From the NCBI GenBank assembly GCA_903919215.1, contig CAIXHI010000083.1, positions 1 to 7,277 of the forward strand: a stretch of 7,277 bases of DNA, in the 5' to 3' direction. The notes under the pieces were generated by a model. It worked only from the letters and a program-made list of their open reading frames with translations. It made no database searches and was not told where the DNA came from. Below are positions 1 to 5,410 of this stretch, one piece after another. The position numbers and the translations under genes are program-made. The DNA comes from an uncultured Acidimicrobiaceae bacterium. GTDB taxonomy: Bacteria; Actinomycetota; Acidimicrobiia; Acidimicrobiales; Ilumatobacteraceae. Each line of letters starts with the position of its first letter. The stretch's first letter is position 1.

Positions 1-338
1 AGGCCTGCTTCCTCGATGCGGTTGCGGGCCAGACCGAGCGTGACTGCCGAGCCGTAGATCGGGAAGCTGAGTTCGCGCAACAGGTACTGCAGCGCGCCGA
101 CGTGATCTTCATGGCCGTGTGTGGCGACGAGGCCGACGATGCGGTCGGCGTTCGCGCGCAGCCAGGTGAAGTCGGGCAGCACCAGGTCGATGCCATGCAT
201 ATCGGCGTCGGGGAACATCAGACCGCAGTCGATGAGCAGCACCTTGCGATCGTCACCTTCACCCTGCTCGATGGCCATGCAGTTGCGGCCGATCTCACCG
301 AGTCCACCCAGGAAAATGATGCGGACGGGAGTTGCCAT
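1..338 (-). CDS. rnj: Ribonuclease J, N-terminal part (runs off left edge)
   Basis: Metallo-beta-lactamase / beta-CASP ribonuclease acting in the cytoplasm in RNA decay and maturation (5'-3' exonuclease and endonuclease activity in this family). Only the first 112 residues are in the window. Seen: FLGGLGEIGRN at 9-19, IDCGLMFPD at 36-44, and the zinc motif THGHEDH at 73-79, giving metal ligands H74, H76, D78 and H79. The layout matches Bacillus RNase J1 closely over this stretch. The ATG at 338 is chosen because the family begins a few residues before the FLGGLGEIG strand, and because a GAGG Shine-Dalgarno lies 8 nt upstream. The gene starts 10 nt after the dapA stop, and the SD overlaps that stop codon, so translation is probably coupled. 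dapA next to rnj is a known actinobacterial arrangement (Mycobacterium tuberculosis Rv2753c-Rv2752c). The beta-CASP and C-terminal domains lie outside the window. Confidence 0.95.
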   Translation of the reverse strand, partial: MATPVRIIFLGGLGEIGRNCMAIEQGEGDDRKVLLIDCGLMFPDADMHGIDLVLPDFTWLRANADRIVGLVATHGHEDHVGALQYLLRELSFPIYGSAVTLGLARNRIEEAG

Positions 339-346
339 CAGAGGTA

Positions 347-350
347 CCTC
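347..350 (-). promoter_or_regulatory. Ribosome binding site of rnj
   Basis: GAGG reads on the minus strand 8 nt before the ATG at 338 and overlaps the last two bases of the dapA TGA stop (349-351). It supports this start codon and suggests that ribosomes finishing dapA help initiate rnj. Confidence 0.6.
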
Positions 351-1242
351 ATGCAGTTCGGGCGGCCTGGAGGTTGGCCCACACTTGTGGTGTGCGCTCC
401 TCCACGAAGGCCGGGGCGGGCCCCATCGGCAGGCGGGCTTGGCCAACCTTGAAACCGAGGTGGCGCATCATCGCTTTGGTGGGAATCGGGTTGGGTGCGT
501 CGTCGCCGGTCTCGAAGGCGAAGCTTTCGAGCATGCGGGCATTGACGCGGCGGGCGCCGGCAGTGTCGCCGGCCTCCCACAGATCGAACATTTCCTGGTG
601 GTCGGGTGCGGTCCAGTGCGTCGCCACACCGACAGTACCGACGATGCCGCTGGCGAGCAGTGGCAGAGTGAGGCCGTCGTCGCCGCTGTACACCTCGACT
701 CCGGCAGGAGCGTTGGCGATCAGTACTGCGGTCTCGCCCGGGTTCCCGGCGGCATCCTTGAGCGCCACGATGTTCGGCACATCGCGGAACAGTCGCAGCA
801 GTGTGGACGTGAGGATCTTGCGACCGGTACGCACCGGGATGTCGTAGACCATCTGCGGAAGCGGGGTGCATTCGGCCAGCGCACGGAGGTGCGCTTCGAT
901 ACCGGCCTGCGACGGGCGGTTGTAGTACGGGCAGAGCGCCAAGACGCCGGCAGCACCGAGCGCTGTGGCTTCCTTCGTCATGTGCACGGAATGCGCCGTG
1001 TCGTTCGTACCCGAGCCAGCGATCACGGGGATCGTGACCGCCTCGATCACTGCAGCGAACAGGCTGAGACGCTCTGTATCGGTGAGCACGGGCGCCTCAC
1101 CGGTGGTGCCGGCGACCACGAGACCGTCGTGACCCTCGGCCTGCAGGTGACGAGCCAGTCGTCGAGCCTCGTCGAGGTCGAGCGCACCGCTGTCGTCGAA
1201 GGGCGTGATCATCGCCGAAAGCACACGGCCGAAGCGGGCCAT
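349..1242 (-). CDS. dapA: 4-hydroxy-tetrahydrodipicolinate synthase
   Basis: Condenses pyruvate with aspartate semialdehyde, the first committed step of the diaminopimelate/lysine branch; cytoplasmic (beta/alpha)8 barrel. The product is 297 residues, normal for the family. Seen: GTTGEAPVLT at 45-54 (T46/T47 of the catalytic relay), CPYYNRPSQ at 104-112 (Y107), YDIPVRTG at 133-140 (catalytic Y133 and substrate-binding R138), and ALKDAAG at 160-166 with the Schiff-base lysine K162 (K161 in E. coli). All catalytic residues are present, so the enzyme should be active. An upstream in-frame start would add 30 residues that look like read-through of the preceding gene. The ATG at 1242 is preferred because it has a strong GGGGAG site and shares one base with the upstream stop (TGATG). 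It is followed 10 nt later by rnj, as in mycobacteria. The name is secure at family level; DapA-like aldolases with other substrates exist, but the context favours DapA. Confidence 0.95.
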   Translation of the reverse strand: MARFGRVLSAMITPFDDSGALDLDEARRLARHLQAEGHDGLVVAGTTGEAPVLTDTERLSLFAAVIEAVTIPVIAGSGTNDTAHSVHMTKEATALGAAGVLALCPYYNRPSQAGIEAHLRALAECTPLPQMVYDIPVRTGRKILTSTLLRLFRDVPNIVALKDAAGNPGETAVLIANAPAGVEVYSGDDGLTLPLLASGIVGTVGVATHWTAPDHQEMFDLWEAGDTAGARRVNARMLESFAFETGDDAPNPIPTKAMMRHLGFKVGQARLPMGPAPAFVEERTPQVWANLQAARTA

Positions 1243-1895
1243 CAGAAGCTCCCCTCGGCAACGCGGTCCATTCCCAGTGTGAGAATCAAGTCTTCGTGGA
1301 GTTCCATCCACACATCGTGGTAGCTCCCGCACATCACACCCGTGAACATTTCCGTTTCACCTTCCACCACCCGCTGACACGTCCGTGCCAGCCGCGATCC
1401 GTACGGCACCAATCGGTGCAACACACTGCCCATCTGTTGCGCCACTGGCGCGATCTCATGATCCAGCGCCACCAAACGGTCGATGACGCTGCGGTCGTAC
1501 TCGGCATCGGCGTGATCATTGGGCTCGCCGTCGCGCAGCTGCCAGTCGCCGCACAACTCCTTGAACCGTTCGTTCGCTGCAAGGAACGCCGCATACGGCG
1601 CAGCCAACGCATCATGTAGGTTGCCACCGCTCACATCCTGGGCGAGCGCCACACGGTGCTCTTCGCGACCCACGGGCGTCAACTGCCACAGTTGCCGGGC
1701 AGTGCGAAACATCGCCCACTCACGCTGCTGCAGGCCATCGAGGTGCTCGTTCACCACGGACAGCGGCAGATCCGCCACTTCCGCGATCGTTTCGGCCTTG
1801 GCGAACCCTTTGATGCGCACCGCTTGGAACGTGCGAAAGAACGGATCGGAGGCGTGCGACATACCGCTGAGCAGCGTACTGGACACCTGGCTCAC
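1242..1895 (-). CDS. Winged-helix (MarR/PadR-like) protein with a conserved C-terminal domain
   Basis: Probable DNA-binding regulator of 217 residues. Seen: an N-terminal winged-helix region at about 20-80, with a helix-turn-helix around TIAEVADLPLSVVNEHLDGL (36-55) and a wing ending in LWQLTPVGREEH (69-80). The C-terminal half carries the blocks FKELCGDWQLRDG (111-123), PNDHADAEYD (125-134) and YHDVWMELHEDL (192-203). From memory these resemble a C-terminal region found in actinobacterial MarR-type proteins, some encoded near pyruvate phosphate dikinase genes; I cannot name its ligand. Start choice is open. GTG at 1895 overlaps the methyltransferase stop as GTGA, the same junction used one gene upstream, and is taken here. 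ATG at 1862 would give 206 residues and a 29-nt gap. Neither has a good Shine-Dalgarno. The gene overlaps dapA by one base. Its target is unknown; the operon itself is one candidate. Confidence 0.75.
   Translation of the reverse strand: MSQVSSTLLSGMSHASDPFFRTFQAVRIKGFAKAETIAEVADLPLSVVNEHLDGLQQREWAMFRTARQLWQLTPVGREEHRVALAQDVSGGNLHDALAAPYAAFLAANERFKELCGDWQLRDGEPNDHADAEYDRSVIDRLVALDHEIAPVAQQMGSVLHRLVPYGSRLARTCQRVVEGETEMFTGVMCGSYHDVWMELHEDLILTLGMDRVAEGSF
1249..1254 (-). promoter_or_regulatory. Ribosome binding site of dapA
   Basis: GGGGAG on the minus strand lies 6 nt before the ATG at 1242, inside the last codons of the winged-helix gene. It is the strongest Shine-Dalgarno match seen in the window and decides the dapA start over an in-frame codon 90 nt further upstream. 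Confidence 0.7.
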
Positions 1896-2677
1896 CGGGG
1901 CAGGGTGCCCCACAGCAACACCCGCCGGAACGGGAAGAAGTACGGGGTATGGTCGCCGACCCGCTGCAGCAGCGCACCCTCGTACTCAGCGAGGAACTGT
2001 GTGTACAGCGACGGGTCGAGCAACTTCTCGAAGCGTGTCAGAGCTGTACCGCGCAGCCACTCCACTACATGCCGCGTGGACGGCAGTACGTGCGGGTACA
2101 CCTGCAGTCGGACATGCTGACGTTCGAAGCCGAGGTCGTACAGCAGTTGCGCATATTCCTCTGGCGCCAACACGTTCGCGGCCACCGGGTCGGGCGGCGG
2201 ATCGCCGCCCATCGCTGAGCAATACGGCTCGCGCCGAGCCACCTCGTCGGCCAACAGGTGCGCCGGCATGTAGGCATTGGCCGGCACCTGCACCGCCAAC
2301 TGGCCACCCGGGGCGAGCGCTGCAGTCCAGCGGGCAAGCACCGCGGGATGATCCGCAGTCCAGTGCAGGCTGGCATTGGCGAACACGAGGTCGTGGTCGC
2401 CCTTGGACGTCCACACCCCCAGGTCGCCCGACGCGAAGCTGACGCCAGCACGGATGTGCTCGGCAGCGGAGGCCAACATCGCCGGCGAGTTGTCGACACC
2501 GACGATGTCGGACGCACCGGTTCGATCAGCCACCACCACCGTCAGTTCGCCCGGTCCGCACCCGAGGTCGACGGCGCGACCGATGCGGCCCGGTTCGACG
2601 AGGGCCAACAGGTCGTGGATCGGTTGTGCGCGTTCCTCCGCGAACTTGCGGTACTGCGCCGGACTCCAGTCGCTCAC
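1892..2677 (-). CDS. tam: Trans-aconitate 2-methyltransferase-type SAM methyltransferase
   Basis: Class I SAM-dependent methyltransferase, 261 residues (E. coli Tam is about 252), cytoplasmic. Family members methylate a carboxylate of trans-aconitate, an inhibitory by-product of the citrate cycle. Seen: the Tam-typical N-terminus SDWSPAQYRKFAEERAQP (2-19), SAM motif I VDLGCGPGE (36-44), acidic motif II GVDNSPAML (60-68, D62 for the ribose), the FANASLHW block (99-106), AVQVPAN in the next strand, and a C-terminal FPFRR resembling mycobacterial Tam as I remember it. GTG at 2677 is chosen because the family starts here; it overlaps the diiron gene stop by 4 nt (GTGA). A long in-frame extension upstream lies wholly inside the diiron gene and reads as low-quality Arg/Pro/His-rich sequence. 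The fold is certain and Tam is the best family match. The true substrate could differ, since the neighbours are not citrate-cycle genes. Confidence 0.88.
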   Translation of the reverse strand: MSDWSPAQYRKFAEERAQPIHDLLALVEPGRIGRAVDLGCGPGELTVVVADRTGASDIVGVDNSPAMLASAAEHIRAGVSFASGDLGVWTSKGDHDLVFANASLHWTADHPAVLARWTAALAPGGQLAVQVPANAYMPAHLLADEVARREPYCSAMGGDPPPDPVAANVLAPEEYAQLLYDLGFERQHVRLQVYPHVLPSTRHVVEWLRGTALTRFEKLLDPSLYTQFLAEYEGALLQRVGDHTPYFFPFRRVLLWGTLPR

Positions 2678-3810
2678 GCGCCCGGTACGGGTGACGGCAT
2701 GTCCGAGCCGATCTCGAACTTGAGGTACTCGTCGTCGGTGTTCTCCCAGTCCTCGAACTGGATGACGTTCATGTCCTCGAACTTGTGACGCAGCCACTTG
2801 TCGTTGCGGTCGAGCAGTCCGAGCTTCTTGCAGTTGGGCACAATCTTGCTGAACAGCATTCCCTGGAACACCAGCCGGGTGGGATCGTGGATGACGAGCG
2901 GAAGGATGTCCTTGGTGTTCACGCCCATGCGGTTCCACACCTCCTGCTGCATGAAGCGATCACGCATACGCACGGCCGCCTCGAACGCGAACTCCTGGCG
3001 GTCCTTGATCTCGGCGTCGCTCATCTGGTCGTAGACCTCTTTCAGGCTGAGCACACCGAACGCGACATGGCGGGCCTCATCGCTCATGACGTACCGGAGG
3101 AGCTGCTTGAGCAGCGGCTCCTGCGTCAGCTGATGCATGAACCCGAACGCGGCCAGCGCCAAGCCCTCGACCATGATCTGCATACCCAGGTAGGTCATGT
3201 CCCAGCGGCTGTCGCTGACGATGTCGTCGAGCAGCATGCGCAGGTGAGCGTTCACCTGGTACTCGCCGCCCAACTTCTCCTGCAGGTAGCGAGCGAACAC
3301 CTCGACGTGGCGGGCTTCGTCCATCACCTGCGTGCTGGCGTAGAGCTTGGCGTCGTACCACGGCACGGTCTCGACGATCTTGGCGGTGCAGATCAGCGCA
3401 CCCTGCTCACCGTGGAGGAACTGGCTGAGCATCCAGTTGCGGCCTTCGATGCCGAACTGCAGCCACTCCTTATCGCCCCACTTCTCCACCGGCGTGCCGA
3501 TGTACATGTTGGGGTCGAGGCCAGTGCCGAGCAGCGCCTGATCCTGGGCGATGGTCTTCTCGACGTCGACATCGATGCTCCAGTCGAGGTCGGTGCTGCC
3601 GTTCCACTGACCGGCCTTGGCCTTCTCGTACAGCTTGCGCAGCGGCGGCCGCGACAGCGTGTAGTCCCAAGTGAAGATCGTGTCGGCGTTGTTCTTGACG
3701 ACATGCTCGACCTCGTTCGGATCGGTCATCGGGATCGAGAGGATCGCATCGACGTCGTCGATCTCAGCGCGTCCGATGATCGATTCGTTCGAGTTGTGGG
3801 TAACGGTCAT
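2674..3810 (-). CDS. Ferritin-like diiron protein (putative oxygenase/oxidase)
   Basis: Soluble 378-residue helical protein with a full carboxylate-bridged diiron site; such proteins activate O2 for hydroxylation, N-oxidation, desaturation or radical formation. Seen ligands in order: E135 (HGEQGA), E165 and H168 (first DEARH), E215 (MVEGLA) and E245 and H248 (second DEARH). This is the canonical E / ExxH / E / ExxH set of the R2-like superfamily. Both DEARH motifs being identical points to an ancient helix-pair duplication. AurF-type N-oxygenases have an extra His four residues before the last Glu; here that place is Val, so AurF chemistry is not supported. No signal peptide or membrane segment is evident. 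ATG at 3810 is preferred over an in-frame codon 87 nt upstream because that extension overlaps tetR and an AGGAG precedes 3810. It follows tetR by 7 nt, so it is the likely main target of that regulator. The substrate is unknown. Confidence 0.9.
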   Translation of the reverse strand: MTVTHNSNESIIGRAEIDDVDAILSIPMTDPNEVEHVVKNNADTIFTWDYTLSRPPLRKLYEKAKAGQWNGSTDLDWSIDVDVEKTIAQDQALLGTGLDPNMYIGTPVEKWGDKEWLQFGIEGRNWMLSQFLHGEQGALICTAKIVETVPWYDAKLYASTQVMDEARHVEVFARYLQEKLGGEYQVNAHLRMLLDDIVSDSRWDMTYLGMQIMVEGLALAAFGFMHQLTQEPLLKQLLRYVMSDEARHVAFGVLSLKEVYDQMSDAEIKDRQEFAFEAAVRMRDRFMQQEVWNRMGVNTKDILPLVIHDPTRLVFQGMLFSKIVPNCKKLGLLDRNDKWLRHKFEDMNVIQFEDWENTDDEYLKFEIGSDMPSPVPGA

Positions 3811-3817
3811 ATCAGGG

Positions 3818-4405
3818 TCAGCTCCTGGTGAGTGAGTCGTGAAAGGCGGGAAGTACGAAGATGCGGAGAAACTCGCGGGCCGAGTCGGCGTCGGCAAAGT
3901 CGACGTGCTCGGAAGGTGCGAGGAAGTAACTGATGACCAGACGGGCCAGCAGTTCGACGAGGCGGATGGACTCGCGGCGCGGCAGGTAGTGATCCACCAT
4001 CGGCACGAGGAACACGGTGGCGACGCGCATGATGCGCGGCAGACCCTCGACAGTGAGTTGACTCAACGTGTCGCCCGGTTCGCTGGCGAGCATCAGCGAC
4101 AGGTGCTGGTCGTCGCGCAGTTCACGGGTGGCAACACCCACGATGCGAATCAGCAGACTCTCGAGGTCGTCGTGCCCGTCGACGTGCGTGCCGACACGGG
4201 TGAAGAAGTCTTCGAGCTCGCGCACACGAAGCGCGTCGAACATCACATCCTTGCCGCCGGGGAACATCCGGTAGAGCGTCGCTCGGCTGACACCGGCCTC
4301 GCCGGCGATGTCGTCGATCGTGACCTTGGCGATCCCCCATTTGGCCGTACACAGCTTGGCCGCATCGAGCACTCTGGTCTCGACATCACGTGTGACGGGG
4401 GTCAT
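3818..4405 (-). CDS. TetR/AcrR-family transcriptional regulator
   Basis: One-component repressor type, 195 residues, typical length. Seen: an N-terminal helix (VETRVLDAAKLCTAKWG, 8-24) followed by the helix-turn-helix TIDDIAGEAGVSRATLYRMF (29-48), then GGKDVMFDALRVRELEDFF leading into a helical C-terminal ligand/dimer domain with no recognised ligand signature. Start: ATG at 4405 is preferred over the GTG at 4417. The GTG lies within the predicted -10 box (TAGTGT, 4414-4419), and 8 nt separate that box from the ATG, which fits a leaderless transcript. No Shine-Dalgarno precedes either codon. The gene is first in the minus-strand operon, 7 nt before the diiron gene. An imperfect palindrome fills its own promoter spacer, so autoregulation is likely. 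The inducer is unknown; a substrate or product of the diiron or methyltransferase enzymes is a reasonable guess. Confidence 0.92.
   Translation of the reverse strand: MTPVTRDVETRVLDAAKLCTAKWGIAKVTIDDIAGEAGVSRATLYRMFPGGKDVMFDALRVRELEDFFTRVGTHVDGHDDLESLLIRIVGVATRELRDDQHLSLMLASEPGDTLSQLTVEGLPRIMRVATVFLVPMVDHYLPRRESIRLVELLARLVISYFLAPSEHVDFADADSAREFLRIFVLPAFHDSLTRS
3822..3826 (-). promoter_or_regulatory. Ribosome binding site of the diiron gene
   Basis: AGGAG on the minus strand lies 11 nt before the ATG at 3810, within the last two sense codons of tetR. The spacing is slightly long, but it is the only SD-like match near this start and supports the 378-residue product. Confidence 0.5.
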
Positions 4406-4412
4406 GGGCTGA

Positions 4413-4441
4413 GACACTAAGACGCTTTGCGTCTCATTGTC
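4413..4441. promoter_or_regulatory. Probable TetR operator (imperfect palindrome)
   Basis: Two 13-nt arms, GACACTAAGACGC and GCGTCTCATTGTC, flank a TTT centre, with 11 of 13 positions complementary; the inner AGACGC/GCGTCT arms are perfect. The element fills the whole spacer and overlaps the -10 and most of the -35 of the tetR promoter, the usual place for a TetR-family repressor site. Bound protein would block the operon directly. It ends just short of the plus-strand -35 region, so its effect on the importer genes cannot be told from sequence. Confidence 0.65.
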
Positions 4442-4443
4442 AA
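4414..4443 (-). promoter_or_regulatory. Promoter of the tetR-diiron-tam-dapA-rnj operon
   Basis: On the minus strand, a perfect TTGACA (-35, 4438-4443) is followed after exactly 18 nt by TAGTGT (-10, 4414-4419, fitting TANNNT). The ATG at 4405 comes 8 nt later, so transcription would begin at or next to the start codon. A consensus -35 is unusual in GC-rich DNA, which makes this a strong call without a computation. Confidence 0.7.
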
Positions 4444-4457
4444 GTGAACTTCACATG
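4441..4457. promoter_or_regulatory. Second small palindrome at the importer promoter
   Basis: CAaGTGAAcTTCACaTG is symmetric about base 4449 with 7 of 8 pairs matching, including a perfect GTGAA/TTCAC core. It covers the expected -35 region of the plus-strand promoter and touches the tetR -35. It could be an operator for an importer regulator or a second protein; it is short enough that chance is possible. Confidence 0.3.
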
Positions 4458-4465
4458 GACGCCTT

Positions 4466-4474
4466 TGCTAACCT
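4466..4474 (+). promoter_or_regulatory. Extended -10 promoter of the ABC importer operon, likely leaderless
   Basis: TGC followed by TAACCT matches an extended -10 (TGN-TANNNT). It ends 8 nt before the lipoprotein ATG at 4483. No convincing -35 lies 16-19 nt upstream, which is often tolerated with an extended -10. There is no Shine-Dalgarno before the ATG, which fits a leaderless mRNA. Confidence 0.5.
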
Positions 4475-4482
4475 CGGCGACC

Positions 4483-5391
4483 ATGAAGAAAATCATCGCT
4501 ATTGCCGCCCTGAGCGGCCTGCTTGTCGTCTCCTGCGGCGACGACAAGCAGACCGACACCACTTCGGCCCCCACCACCGCGGCCGGCCCGGTCGAGTTCG
4601 ACCTGGCCTCCGTGACTGCCGACGACGCCGCCAAGGCCTGTGCCGAGGGCAAGACGCTCGCAGCTGGCAAACTCACCCTGGCTACCGGCGACCCCGCCTT
4701 TCCGCCCTACGTGATCGACGACAAACCCGAGTCTGGCCAAGGCTTCGAGTCGGCCATTGCACTGGCCGTTGCCAAGTCGATGGGTTTCGAAGGTGCCGCC
4801 ATCTCATGGGTGCGCACCTCGTTCGACACCGCCGCTGCCGGTAGCGACAGCAACTTCGACTTCAACCTGCAGCAGTTCAGCATCAACGAAGATCGCCTGA
4901 AGGTCGTCTCGTTCAGCGAGCCGTACTACACCTCAGCCCAATCGGTGCTCGGCTACGCCGACGGCCCGGCCGCCGGTGTCACCAAGCTCAGCGACTTGAA
5001 GCAGCTGAAGTTGGGCGGCGCCGCCGGCACCACCAGCCTGCAGTTCATCACCGACGTGATCAAGCCCGACACGGCGCCGTTCGCCTTCAACAGCAACGCC
5101 GATGCCAAGACCGCGCTGGACAACAAGCAGATCGACGCGATCATCACCGACCTGCCCACGGGCCTGTACATCTCGGCCGTTGAGATCGAGGGCACCAAGG
5201 TCTTCGGTCAGTTCGCGATCGACGCTGGCGGCGCCGGCGATCAGTGGGGTCTGCTGTTCGTGAAGGACAACCCGCTGGCCGAGTGCGCCAACCTCGCCCT
5301 GAAGGCGCTCACCGCGTCCGGCGCGCTGGCCGCCATCACCCAGCAGTGGATGGGCGACTACAACGGCGCACCCACACTCGGCAAGGACTGA
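4483..5391 (+). CDS. Amino-acid ABC transporter substrate-binding lipoprotein (family 3)
   Basis: Extracytoplasmic, lipid-anchored receptor of a polar amino-acid importer, 302 residues. Seen: signal peptide MKKIIAIAALSGLLVVSC with lipobox VVSC and lipidated C18; a flexible Asp/Thr/Ser/Ala-rich linker at 19-38; then an SBP_bac_3 fold with GDPAFPPYVIDD (69-80), GFESAIALAVAKSMGF (87-102) and the hallmark stretch FSINEDRLKVVSFSEPYY (132-149). R138 sits where HisJ R77 binds the substrate alpha-carboxylate, and D223 (ITDLPTG) where the amino group is bound, so an alpha-amino acid ligand is expected; which one cannot be read. A GTG at 4444 in the same frame is rejected because it would add 13 residues before the signal peptide and lies in the promoter. 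It is the first gene of the importer operon, divergent from tetR. The permease gene starts 19 nt after its stop. Confidence 0.93.
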   Translation: MKKIIAIAALSGLLVVSCGDDKQTDTTSAPTTAAGPVEFDLASVTADDAAKACAEGKTLAAGKLTLATGDPAFPPYVIDDKPESGQGFESAIALAVAKSMGFEGAAISWVRTSFDTAAAGSDSNFDFNLQQFSINEDRLKVVSFSEPYYTSAQSVLGYADGPAAGVTKLSDLKQLKLGGAAGTTSLQFITDVIKPDTAPFAFNSNADAKTALDNKQIDAIITDLPTGLYISAVEIEGTKVFGQFAIDAGGAGDQWGLLFVKDNPLAECANLALKALTASGALAAITQQWMGDYNGAPTLGKD

Positions 5392-5396
5392 TCTTC

Positions 5397-5402
5397 TACA
5401 GT
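5397..5402 (+). promoter_or_regulatory. Possible internal -10 box before the permease gene
   Basis: TACAGT fits TANNNT and ends exactly 8 nt before the permease ATG, the same geometry as at the two divergent starts. The permease gene has no Shine-Dalgarno in its 19-nt leader. No clear -35 is seen, so an internal leaderless promoter is only a possibility. Confidence 0.3.
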
Positions 5403-5410
5403 CCTCTGCC

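Noticed and set aside
341..350. Perfect palindrome GAGGTACCTC before rnj
   Set aside because: It has no loop, so it cannot fold as a hairpin on its own; it is explained by the Shine-Dalgarno GAGG and the dapA stop. A 10-nt palindrome is expected by chance at this scale.
121..1323. Long plus-strand open frame opposite dapA
   Set aside because: It is antisense to a gene with all DapA catalytic residues, has no recognisable domain and a composition typical of the complementary strand of GC-rich coding DNA.
1519..2442. Plus-strand open frame spanning the winged-helix and tam genes
   Set aside because: Arg/Pro/Ser/Thr-rich with no domain; it crosses two well-supported minus-strand genes.
2785..3831. 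Plus-strand open frame of 348 residues opposite the diiron gene
   Set aside because: Rich in Val, His, Leu and Glu as expected for the reverse of this gene, with no motif; the minus-strand protein has six metal ligands in the correct order.
4417..4444. GTG codons at 4417 (minus) and 4444 (plus) as alternative starts for tetR and the lipoprotein
   Set aside because: Both fall inside predicted promoter elements. The later ATGs fit the family N-termini, and the lipoprotein signal peptide begins properly at 4483.
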